Assembly: GCA_017454005.1 (NCBI GenBank)
Contig: JAFTDU010000009.1
Coordinates: 1 to 50,539, forward strand
Source: Desulfovibrionaceae bacterium
GTDB lineage: Bacteria; Desulfobacterota; Desulfovibrionia; Desulfovibrionales; Desulfovibrionaceae
Reading direction: 5' to 3'
DNA length: 50,539 nt
The position numbers and the translations under genes were made by a program. The notes beneath the pieces were generated by a model. That model did not search any database. It was not told the DNA's origin and worked only from the letters and a program-made list of their open reading frames with translations. Numbering within the stretch: position 1 is the stretch's first letter; each line of letters starts with the position of its first letter. Shown piece after piece: positions 9,203 through 16,717 of this stretch.

Positions 9203-10267
9203 ATGTCCAATCCTCAGGTTATTGTGCTCTTTTCCGGAGGCTTAGATAGTATCCTCGCCGCCAAAGTGTTAGCGTCCCAAGGATTAAGTGTCTTAGGCCT
9301 CCATGCCACATCGCCGTTTTTTGGCAACGCCGCAGAAATCCCCACCTGGGAAAAATTATACGACCTGCCCATCCGCGAGCTCGATTTAAGTGAAGCTATG
9401 GTGCAAATGTTATTAACCTCGCCGCAGCATGGCTTTGGCAAGGTCTTAAATCCCTGCATCGATTGTAAAATTTTACTCTTGCAACAGGCAAAACTTGTCA
9501 TGCAGGAAACAGGCGCCTTCGCTCTAGCCTCAGGTGCTGTCAGTGGGCAGCGCCCCATGAGTCAACGCAAAGATGCCTTAAATCTCATCAGTAAAGCTGC
9601 TGGCGTGCAGGATATCTTGGTGCGCCCCCTGTCAGCTCTGCAATTACCCATAACCTTGGTCGAAAAGAGTGGCCTTATTCAGCGAGAGCAACTCTTAAGT
9701 TTAAATGGTCGCGGGCGCAGCGCCCAAATGGCACTTGCAGAAAAATTTGGCCTTAAAGTTATCCCCACACCTGCTGGCGGCTGCCACTTAACGGAGCAGG
9801 AAAACGCTAGGCGTTATTTTATGGTTATGCACAAGCTAGCAAACCCACAAGTCCAAGACTTTGCGCTTGCCAACTATGGCCGCCAATTGTGGTCTACAGA
9901 TTGTCACTGGTTAGTCGTTGGGCGCAACAAAAGCGATAATGACAAAATTCGCAGTCTTTTAAGCCAAGAGGACGCGCTGATCGATTTTCCAGGTCTGCCA
10001 GCCCCTGTGGCCCTAGCACGTTTTGGCACAACTTGGCCGCAAGAGCTCTTAGAAAGTGCTGCGCAACAGACTTTAAGTTATGCCACTAAGGCCTTACGCT
10101 ATTCAACAAAAGGGATTGCCCGCATAAAAGATCAGGGGCAGGTTAAGCAATTTAAGGTTGAGGCTAAGCGCTCAGATCTCTGGGATCTACCAAGCTGGGA
10201 TACGATCCATGGGCTGCTTGTGGCTAGGCGTAAAGAAAATTTACAAAAAAATACGCCAACGCTTTAG
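9203..10267 (+). CDS. ThiI/MnmA-like PP-loop tRNA thiouridylase
   Basis: A PP-loop enzyme of 354 residues from the chosen start, resembling the ThiI-type tRNA thiolation proteins often annotated as thiouridylases in sulfate reducers. It shows SGGLDS at residues 11-16, an NPCIDCK motif with C85 and C88, the ASGAVSGQRPMSQRKDALNLI segment, and PAGGCHLTE with C194, all conserved in this group. It lacks the THUMP and rhodanese domains of classical ThiI and has a C-terminal region of about 120 residues ending in a basic tail. The frame can be extended to a TTG at 9122, but that would translate the parS site; none of the possible starts has a clear ribosome binding site. It overlaps convergent tyrA by four bases. 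Target nucleoside unknown. Confidence 0.7.
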   Translation: MSNPQVIVLFSGGLDSILAAKVLASQGLSVLGLHATSPFFGNAAEIPTWEKLYDLPIRELDLSEAMVQMLLTSPQHGFGKVLNPCIDCKILLLQQAKLVMQETGAFALASGAVSGQRPMSQRKDALNLISKAAGVQDILVRPLSALQLPITLVEKSGLIQREQLLSLNGRGRSAQMALAEKFGLKVIPTPAGGCHLTEQENARRYFMVMHKLANPQVQDFALANYGRQLWSTDCHWLVVGRNKSDNDKIRSLLSQEDALIDFPGLPAPVALARFGTTWPQELLESAAQQTLSYATKALRYSTKGIARIKDQGQVKQFKVEAKRSDLWDLPSWDTIHGLLVARRKENLQKNTPTL

Positions 10268-11040
10268 CGTGGATCTTTTTCTGCTTGCAACCACCATTGA
10301 GCCTTTTCAAGCAATAGTTCGATATCGCCACAAGCTGCAAGACTCAAAACTTTAGTATACTGGCGCACAAGTTCATGACTAAAGCGGTTTACTTCAAATA
10401 AACCTGCAAACATTTGCGCATCTTCAGTGAGCATTTTCTTGGCTGCTGCTAATCTGCGCCTAAAAGATGGTGTCATGAAGGGTAAGAGTTCTTTATGGTC
10501 ACCTAGGAGGGCAAAATAGGCGAGGGTGCTAATAAAATTCAGATTCTGCAAACTAGCCATGGCCCGGTCATGTACATAGGCTGTACACTCAAAGGTTTGA
10601 AAACCTAGAGCCGTAAAAAAACTTGCGGTGCGTGCAATGGCTTTGGCCTGTGCCCTTCCTGGCACAATGGCCACAGGCAAAGGTTCTTGTCTGTCAAAAT
10701 TGGGACCAAACAAGGGATGGGTGCCCACAACTTCGCCAGGCCAGATCCGTTGCATGTCTTTTAGGGGCTGTTCTTTAACCGAGGTAATATCAGCAACGAT
10801 ACAATCTCGTGGCAGATAGGGACAAACAGTTTCTAAGACACTTGCCAACACCTTGGCAGGCACACAAAAAAGAACCAATTCGGCACCTGCAGCCTTATCT
10901 TTTACAACTTCTTGGGATAAAGGTTGATCCACTCCAACTGTGCAAAGGCCACAGGCCTGCGCCTCACGGTGCAACATTGCTCCCATGCGTCCGCGAGAGC
11001 CCACGAGGAGCGTTTTGCTAGGTTTGCTTGCTGGGCTCAT
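10264..11040 (-). CDS. tyrA: Prephenate dehydrogenase
   Basis: A 258-residue prephenate dehydrogenase, converting prephenate to 4-hydroxyphenylpyruvate in tyrosine synthesis. It starts with the Rossmann motif VGSRGRMGAML (13-23), carries the VADITSVKE strand, the THPLFGP substrate-site motif near 108, and the helical C-terminal domain with the HDRAMASLQNLNF segment. It is shorter than the E. coli bifunctional form and has no chorismate mutase part, which here is in the pheA product. An AGGA ribosome binding site precedes the ATG. It is last in the aromatic operon, 35 bases after aroA, and its stop overlaps the convergent ThiI-like gene, leaving no room for a terminator between them. Confidence 0.9.
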   Translation of the reverse strand: MSPASKPSKTLLVGSRGRMGAMLHREAQACGLCTVGVDQPLSQEVVKDKAAGAELVLFCVPAKVLASVLETVCPYLPRDCIVADITSVKEQPLKDMQRIWPGEVVGTHPLFGPNFDRQEPLPVAIVPGRAQAKAIARTASFFTALGFQTFECTAYVHDRAMASLQNLNFISTLAYFALLGDHKELLPFMTPSFRRRLAAAKKMLTEDAQMFAGLFEVNRFSHELVRQYTKVLSLAACGDIELLLEKAQWWLQAEKDPR

Positions 11041-11075
11041 GAATTATATTCCTGCCAAAAGTTCAAACATAAATA

Positions 11076-12476
11076 TTATAGGGCTGGCACAACCTTTGAC
11101 CAGAGCTGCCAAAAACTTGGAAAAGACTTGTGCACACAGTTGGGATTGTCAAGTAATTCTGCCACATGAATTTCTGGGTGCCTAAGTTCAAGCAGAGCCA
11201 AAGACATGGCCATGCGGTGATCATTGTGCGCAGATAAGCTCCCGGGTACAAGATTTATGGGCTTATGTTTCACATGATCCCCCCTGCCACTAATGAGTAA
11301 GCCATCAGATAAGGTATCAACCACAACCCCTATCTTGCCAAGCTCTTCAGCTGGGGCTTGCAAGCGATCACTCTCTTTAAAGCGTAAGTGGGCTACATTA
11401 CGGATGCGTGTGGAACCTTTAGCAAAGGCTGCCAGAATAGCTACGGTTTGCACAAGATCAGGGGAGCTCCCCATATCCAGTTCTACACCATGCAATTTAG
11501 ATGGATAGCTCGTAATCCCATGAGGTTCTGTGTGAATCTCAGCACCCATCTTCGCTAAAATATCTAAAATAATGCGATCCCCTTGCAAAGAGTCTTCGTG
11601 GAGCCCTTCAACACACACAGGTCTATCACCCAAAACCCCTGCCGCTAAAAAATAGCTAGCACTTGACCAATCACTTTCAATGTGAAAGTGACCAGCTACA
11701 TAGGGCGCAGGTTGCACACTAATGCGCAAACAGCCAGGCTTAACTAGAGTTACTTCCCGCCAGGCGCAATCTTCTAATGGCACCCAAGGGGCTTTGGGAT
11801 CAGTCCTTGCTGCAACCGTAAAGGGAATTTGAAAGTCTTTGAGACATTGTAAGGTTAAACTCACATAGGGCCAGGATATGGCCTTTGTCCCGCCTAAATG
11901 CAAAACTAGGGGCTTAGTTGCAAGGGGCGCTGCTAGGAGTAAGCCTGAAAAATATTGGCTAGAGGTTTCCATGCCAAGACTAAGCTCACCCTCTAAGAGC
12001 TCAGGGTCGAGACCCTGCGCTTGCAAGAGAAAGGGCGGGCAGCCAGCATTGCCCTTATAACAAATGCCTGCGCCCAACTTGGTCAAAGCGTCACATAACT
12101 CTGCCACTGGACGTTGGTGCATCCGCCCATGCCCATAAATATTAAAGAGGCCATGACCTGCAGCTAACACGGCACTTAAAAGTCTACAGGTAGTGCCTGA
12201 CTCGCCCACATCACAATCCATGGGTCGCCCAAGGCCGCCTGTAACCTTGCCAGCAAGACCTCTGACCTTGAGACAAGTTGGGTCTTGTCCACTAATTTTA
12301 ACCCCAAGCCCCTCTAAGAGCCTTTTTGTGACACTAATGTCACTACTATCCTGGACATGCTCAAGTTCACTCTCGCCAGAAGCAAGCGCTGCTGCAATTA
12401 GATAGCGGTGGGATAAGGATTTAGAGCCAGGGATGTTGATCCGAACTATTGACTGATGATTTTCAAGCGTCGCCAT
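11076..12476 (-). CDS. aroA: 3-phosphoshikimate 1-carboxyvinyltransferase (EPSP synthase)
   Basis: A 466-residue EPSP synthase joining shikimate 3-phosphate and phosphoenolpyruvate in the sixth step of chorismate synthesis. Signatures: PGSKSLSHR at 16-24, the phosphoenolpyruvate-site motif DVGESGTTCRLLSAVLA, MHQRPV, SSQYFSGLLLAAP, SDWSSASYFLAAG, RFKESDRL and the late NDHRMAMSLALL. The ESGTT reading, in place of the NAGT or NSGT usual in this loop, is worth noting for inhibitor sensitivity but is compatible with the family. The ribosome binding site is AAGGT seven bases before the ATG. It lies between pheA and tyrA in the attenuated aromatic operon. Confidence 0.95.
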   Translation of the reverse strand: MATLENHQSIVRINIPGSKSLSHRYLIAAALASGESELEHVQDSSDISVTKRLLEGLGVKISGQDPTCLKVRGLAGKVTGGLGRPMDCDVGESGTTCRLLSAVLAAGHGLFNIYGHGRMHQRPVAELCDALTKLGAGICYKGNAGCPPFLLQAQGLDPELLEGELSLGMETSSQYFSGLLLAAPLATKPLVLHLGGTKAISWPYVSLTLQCLKDFQIPFTVAARTDPKAPWVPLEDCAWREVTLVKPGCLRISVQPAPYVAGHFHIESDWSSASYFLAAGVLGDRPVCVEGLHEDSLQGDRIILDILAKMGAEIHTEPHGITSYPSKLHGVELDMGSSPDLVQTVAILAAFAKGSTRIRNVAHLRFKESDRLQAPAEELGKIGVVVDTLSDGLLISGRGDHVKHKPINLVPGSLSAHNDHRMAMSLALLELRHPEIHVAELLDNPNCVHKSFPSFWQLWSKVVPAL

Positions 12477-12507
12477 AGGCTACCTTTGCCCTAAAGGCTA
12501 AAAAAAA

Positions 12508-13656
12508 CTAAATGCGGCTTATCTCTTCACAAGACAAACGATCCATTTGCGGCCCGGTCACATAGCTGCCTAAAATCCTGAAGGTACTGCAGTTGGCTGT
12601 CAACTCTTCTAAAAAAGATGCATAGCTTGGTTGCTCAAGATCAGCTTCCACATCGGCAAAAAAGACATATTTCCAGGTTTCGCCTCGCAAAGGTCGTGAC
12701 TCCAGCTTGCGCATATTAATGCCGGCTTTGGCAAAGTGACCTAAGACGGTCGCAAGAGACCCTGGCCGGTCGGCTAAAGTAAAGAGCAGTGAGGTTTTAT
12801 CGGCCAATTCAGAACGCTCTTGACTTTTTTTCGGCGTAATAATCACAAAGCGCGTCCAGTTGCCCGCCTCATTTTCAATACGCTTGGCCAAAATATTTAA
12901 ACCTAAAATTACAGCTAAGCCCCTGTGACCTATGGCTGCAGCATCTTGCACGCCTTGGGCTCTTTTGCCGGCAGCAGCAGTTGATTCTACAGGCACCAAG
13001 ACCGCATTGGGCAGATGTGTGCGTAACCAAGTGCTACATTGTCCTAGGGGTTGGGGATGTGAATATACAGTACGAATGGAACTTAAATCTTGGGCACTAC
13101 TCAAACAACAGTGAGATATGCGTACAAACAATTCAGCTTGGATAAACATAGGGTATTTTAAAAATAGGTCAAAGCTTACGCCGACCGTACCCTGCAGCGA
13201 ATTCTCTAAGGGCACAACCCCAAGGGCACATTCACCACTATTGACCAACTCAAAAATTTCCGCGATGTCGCGACAGGCATGATAGGTTGCAGCGTGGCCC
13301 AAATATTCGAGCCCCGCGAAAAAAGAAAAGGTGCCTTCTGGTCCCAAATAGGCAACATCTTGGGGCCGTTGCAAGGCCCGAGACGAGGATAAAATTTCGC
13401 GCCAAATTGACCTTAAGTGTTCTTCAGGTAGATCTCCTTGATTTTTTTTGGCAAGCTCATTTAAGAGCTCTGATTCGCGTAGGGGCTTAAAAATAGCGCC
13501 CATATCACAGGCTTTAATTCTCCCAACCTGTCGACTAAGTACTGCACGTTGATTTAAGAGGGTCAAGAGTTGTTGATCGATCTCATCAATTTGCGTGCGT
13601 ACTTGGGCTAAACGCTCTTCAACACCTGCACTTTGAGTATCTGTTTCTTGATGCAA
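12508..13656 (-). CDS. pheA: Bifunctional chorismate mutase / prephenate dehydratase
   Basis: A P-protein of 382 residues that rearranges chorismate to prephenate and dehydrates it to phenylpyruvate, committing carbon to phenylalanine. An N-terminal chorismate mutase helix pattern (IDEIDQQLLTLLNQRAVLS) is followed by a prephenate dehydratase domain starting at VAYLGPEGTFS, with the NWTRFVII motif near its end. A C-terminal ACT domain (TSLLFTLADRPGSLATVL) carries the ESRP phenylalanine-binding motif, so the enzyme is probably feedback-inhibited. I choose the TTG at 13656, which has a GGAGG five bases upstream. The open frame continues further, but that would overlap the 3' end of the DHQ synthase gene. 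Confidence 0.92.
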   Translation of the reverse strand: MHQETDTQSAGVEERLAQVRTQIDEIDQQLLTLLNQRAVLSRQVGRIKACDMGAIFKPLRESELLNELAKKNQGDLPEEHLRSIWREILSSSRALQRPQDVAYLGPEGTFSFFAGLEYLGHAATYHACRDIAEIFELVNSGECALGVVPLENSLQGTVGVSFDLFLKYPMFIQAELFVRISHCCLSSAQDLSSIRTVYSHPQPLGQCSTWLRTHLPNAVLVPVESTAAAGKRAQGVQDAAAIGHRGLAVILGLNILAKRIENEAGNWTRFVIITPKKSQERSELADKTSLLFTLADRPGSLATVLGHFAKAGINMRKLESRPLRGETWKYVFFADVEADLEQPSYASFLEELTANCSTFRILGSYVTGPQMDRLSCEEISRI

Positions 13657-13679
13657 TGAGCCCTCCTCGGGGCAAAGGT

Positions 13680-14663
13680 CTAATTTTCCTGGATATCTTC
13701 CTGAATACGCATGCCAAAGTGCCGGCCAGCTGCATCCAAGTGACATAACACCTTTGAACCTACATCTAATTTGACGACACTTAAAGGCGTGCCTTTATGG
13801 TCTGTCACACGGATTGTTTCGGCATTTTGCAAAAAGACACTGCCAGATATGGCACCATCTGGCGTATCTATTTTGGCCTCAATGAGCAACATAGGCCGCA
13901 CTTCAATTTTGACTCTGCCAACAGTTGCGATACTTGTTGATCCATCATAGTTGGCAATGAGTACCTCACGCCCAGCAGTTAATTCACCAAGATAACAGGT
14001 TTTATCTTGGGGCAGCTGCGTATAGGCATGCACTGCACCAGCATTCACCCTGAAAGGACGCGCTGCGACATAGGCATTGTGTTCTGTTTCTGCATGGACG
14101 AGGAAGGTGAAGGCACTAGAATTGCCAACTAACATACCTTGACCTTTATGCAGTAGCGACAAGGTATCCACACAGACCCTGTGCCCTAAGCCCACCTGCT
14201 GCACTTTGGTTACAGTCGCTTCTTGAAGACTCATAATTTTTTGCGAAATCTTACATTGAGCAATGATAGGTTTGATCTCACAAATTGCTTCAGGGGTTAA
14301 TACAACTCCATAGACCCCACGCTCCAAAATACCTTGGGCTAGCTGTACCTCTTTGAGATTTTTTGCTTGCACCAATAAATTATCTGATTGTGCCAAAAGG
14401 TTCTCTACAGGGATTACCTCCCACCCCTCTTCCAAGACAACCTGCTTGCCATGGTTTAAGAGATCTAAGCATTTGAGCTCATCCTCTTTAGAATGTAACT
14501 TAACCAGCTCCAAATCTTCATAGCACAAGACCTGTATGCGGGAAAGCTGCGCTACATTTTCCACATATTCCCGTTCGACAATAATACCATCGACCCCTGA
14601 TTCAAGGGCCAAAGTCACATTTTCGTGCACAAAAGGCACACTTTGATAAAATATTTTAGCCAT
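13680..14663 (-). CDS. 3-dehydroquinate synthase, type II (archaeal AroB')
   Basis: A 327-residue type II 3-dehydroquinate synthase, unrelated to the common AroB. It oxidatively deaminates and cyclises the ADH synthase product to 3-dehydroquinate with NAD, bypassing DAHP. Typical segments are GLGHRVCVDTLSLLHKGQGMLVGNSS, the FRVNAGAVHAYTQLP motif, TCYLGELTAGREVLI, and the late RPMLLIEA strand. It is encoded 119 bases downstream of ADH synthase in the same operon, the pairing known from methanogenic archaea and Desulfovibrio. The spacer between them holds a stem-loop (14716..14747). Confidence 0.93.
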   Translation of the reverse strand: MAKIFYQSVPFVHENVTLALESGVDGIIVEREYVENVAQLSRIQVLCYEDLELVKLHSKEDELKCLDLLNHGKQVVLEEGWEVIPVENLLAQSDNLLVQAKNLKEVQLAQGILERGVYGVVLTPEAICEIKPIIAQCKISQKIMSLQEATVTKVQQVGLGHRVCVDTLSLLHKGQGMLVGNSSAFTFLVHAETEHNAYVAARPFRVNAGAVHAYTQLPQDKTCYLGELTAGREVLIANYDGSTSIATVGRVKIEVRPMLLIEAKIDTPDGAISGSVFLQNAETIRVTDHKGTPLSVVKLDVGSKVLCHLDAAGRHFGMRIQEDIQEN

Positions 14664-14715
14664 GTAGATTTGCCCGCCCTAAGTTAACAGCAAAAAGTGC
14701 TGCAAAGTTATTAAG

Positions 14716-14747
14716 TAGCTAGCAAGTCTCAGTTTGCCTGCTAGCTA
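14716..14747. terminator. Intercistronic stem-loop between ADH synthase and DHQ synthase genes
   Basis: Perfect 9-bp stem TAGCTAGCA / TGCTAGCTA with a 14-base loop. The minus-strand transcript has no U-run after it, so it is more likely an mRNA processing or stability element, or a weak attenuator, than a full terminator. Confidence 0.45.
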
Positions 14748-14782
14748 TTTTCTTTTACTTGGTTTTTTTCTTGCACTCTCGC

Positions 14783-15583
14783 TTAGTCTGCCCCAACAAT
14801 TTCTAAAGCACTGTCTACAGTTGCATTATTATGCACAATTGCTTGCAAGGCTTGCACTAACTTAGATCTATTGGGATGTTGAAAGACATTGCGGCCAATG
14901 GAAATGCCAGCACCACCTGCTTGTAAGGAATCATAGACCATTTGCAATACATCACGTGTTGAATCCATCCGCTGCCCACCTGCAATCACTACTGGCACAC
15001 AACAAGCCTCCACTGCCTGAGCAAAGCTCTCAACATCCCCTGAATAGGATACTTTGACAATATCGGCACCTAATTCAACACCGACTCGAGCACAGTGGGC
15101 AATAAGTTTGGGGTCATAACTATTTGAAATCTTAGGCCCACGTGCATAGACCATGGCTAATAAGGGCATCCCCCAATCATCACAGGCCTTGGATACTTGC
15201 CCCATGGCTGCCAGCATATCTGACTCATTAGTATCACCAATATTCACATGTACGCTAACTGCATCTGCACCATGACGAATAGCTTCTTCAACTGTACCCA
15301 CTAAGCACTTATGATTGGGTTCTGGGGAGAGATCAGTGGAGGCTGATAAGTGAATAATTAACCCTACGTCCCGGCCATGACTTCTGTAGCCACACCTAAC
15401 TAAACCCTTGTGCATGAGTACCGCATCAGCGCCACCTTCAGCTAAATCACTAACTGTTTCGCGCATATCGACCAAGCCATCCACTCGGCCCATAGACACG
15501 CCGTGATCCATAGGGACGATGATGGTGCGGCCGTTATTACGTTTTAAAATGCGTTCCATGCGAATTTTTTTACCCAGGTACAT
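14783..15583 (-). CDS. 2-amino-3,7-dideoxy-D-threo-hept-6-ulosonate synthase (class I aldolase family)
   Basis: A 266-residue ADH synthase, the archaeal-type AroA' aldolase that condenses aspartate semialdehyde with 6-deoxy-5-ketofructose 1-phosphate as the first step of the alternative route to 3-dehydroquinate. It is a TIM-barrel class I aldolase with [10 protein letters not shown] (D26, H27), the Schiff-base lysine K177 in [10 protein letters not shown], and the phosphate-binding VIAGGQ and [12 protein letters not shown] loops. The frame extends upstream into the leader, but the ATG at 15583 has GGAG in the right place and matches the family start. It heads the aromatic operon and lies about 20 bases after an intrinsic terminator that forms part of an attenuator. 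Confidence 0.92.
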   Translation of the reverse strand: MYLGKKIRMERILKRNNGRTIIVPMDHGVSMGRVDGLVDMRETVSDLAEGGADAVLMHKGLVRCGYRSHGRDVGLIIHLSASTDLSPEPNHKCLVGTVEEAIRHGADAVSVHVNIGDTNESDMLAAMGQVSKACDDWGMPLLAMVYARGPKISNSYDPKLIAHCARVGVELGADIVKVSYSGDVESFAQAVEACCVPVVIAGGQRMDSTRDVLQMVYDSLQAGGAGISIGRNVFQHPNRSKLVQALQAIVHNNATVDSALEIVGAD

Positions 15584-15602
15584 GTGAGCTGCTCCTTCAA
15601 AT

Positions 15603-15635
15603 AAAAAAAGGCCACAGATTATGACATCTGTGGCC
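15603..15635 (-). terminator. Attenuator terminator of the aromatic operon
   Basis: On the minus strand a perfect 10-bp stem GGCCACAGAT / ATCTGTGGCC with a 6-base loop is followed directly by seven U. It lies between the aromatic leader peptide and the ADH synthase ribosome binding site. Its 5' arm can instead pair with CTGTGG inside the leader peptide codons (near 15696), giving an antiterminator. Confidence 0.9.
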
Positions 15636-15675
15636 AGCGCAAACACTTGCATTAAGCAATTAGATTGCAAAATCG

Positions 15676-15783
15676 CTAAGAGTGTCCTCCCCAACCACAG
15701 GACAAACGCCAAAAAGCGCGAAAATAAAATCGCGCAAAACCAAAATAGGTGGCATAAGCTGTGGTGTTAAGAGAGAGGGTCAT
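15676..15783 (-). CDS. Aromatic-rich leader peptide of the attenuator (35 residues)
   Basis: A 35-codon frame starting ATG at 15783 and ending TAG at 15676, immediately upstream of the attenuator terminator. Ten residues are aromatic: Tyr at 10, 13 and 20, Phe at 14, 16, 19, 21 and 24, Trp at 25 and 31, the densest run being FYF and FW at 19-25. This is the hallmark of a leader peptide by which ribosome stalling on uncharged tRNA controls transcription, as in the pheA and trp attenuators. Containing Phe, Tyr and Trp codons, it would sense all three end products of the shared pathway. No strong Shine-Dalgarno precedes it. The frame is otherwise too short and unusual in composition to be a normal protein. 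Confidence 0.88.
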   Translation of the reverse strand: MTLSLNTTAYATYFGFARFYFRAFWRLSCGWGGHS

Positions 15784-15846
15784 AGTTTTTTTATATATAT
15801 GGGGTTAAGAGTTTAGGACTAAATGAGCCAAAACTAAATTTTGCAC

Positions 15847-15875
15847 CTTTTAAGGCAGGATATATTTTTTGTCAA
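15847..15875 (-). promoter_or_regulatory. Promoter of the aromatic operon
   Basis: TTGACA at 15870-15875 and TAAAAG at 15847-15852 are separated by 17 bases, a good sigma-70 arrangement. Transcription would start near 15840, about 57 bases before the leader peptide ATG. Confidence 0.7.
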
Positions 15876-16717
15876 GCACCTCCTCAATCCTTGAAGGCTA
15901 CTGCCGCTAAACACCCAAAGGACAAGGGTTGAGTCCTTTAAGCCATTTTTTAGGCGCAGACAAAATCTTTAATTTTAAAACTATCTTGTGTGACAGCAAA
16001 AAAGAGCAAATCGATATCTTTATAAGCAGGCGACTCATGTTGGCAGTTGTTTAATATAGCTATATTGAATTTTTTAAGTCTTAAATAGTATAATGTTAGT
16101 ACTGGTAAAGTCATGTAGATCCATGTCAATATACAATCAGTTACATACACGATCATTGCTCTTTTGCAATATGTTGATAAGACATTTGCTTGCTTAAGAT
16201 ATATCAATATTCAAGAGTTCCTTCATGATGTTATTAGATTAGCAGAGCATTTTTGATAGTATACAGCTCAGACTATTTTGTGAAATTTGTACTACCAAAT
16301 ATAAACTATGCCAATCTAGGAATCTTCAAAATAACTTATTTACATATTAATATTATACAAATTATATACAAATAATATACGAATAATATATATTGTAAAT
16401 ATATTGTGATCTAATTGTACCAAATTTTCAATTAGGCGCTTAAGTCTGCATTCAGTTGCACTTTTATGCTTAATTGTTATATAAAATGTATTTAATGTAT
16501 TTAATGTATTTAATATATTTACTATCTTTACTATACGCTAAGTTATTTAATTATCAAGCATTAATTATTAAACAAGATTTAAGGCAATGCAAATATTTTT
16601 TATATAACAATAAAATACATTTAGTGAAAAGTTTTAAATAATATTTAAACTAATATAACATCATACTTTGCGCCTATATTTTTGAATGGCTAATTAGAAA
16701 AATACTAAGGACAACCT
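15876..16717. other. AT-rich spacer with a 9-bp tandem repeat
   Basis: Extremely AT-rich from about 16250 onward. The only structure is four tandem 9-base units ATGTATTTA at 16486..16521 (the last with one change). A short minus-strand frame at 15950..16207 does not look coding. Confidence 0.5.
16486..16521 (+). repeat. Four tandem 9-bp units
   Basis: ATGTATTTA is repeated three times exactly and once as ATATATTTA, without spacers, inside an AT-rich stretch. It could be simple slippage or an iteron-like array. Confidence 0.7.

Noticed and set aside
11263..11280. Possible parS at TGTTTCACATGATCC within aroA
   Set aside because: Only the left arm matches, the right arm is wrong, and it is coding sequence.
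15950..16207. 85-codon minus-strand frame upstream of the aromatic operon
   Set aside because: No ribosome binding site, AT-driven residue composition (many Ile, Leu, Tyr, Lys) and no recognisable motif; it lies upstream of a well-defined promoter.
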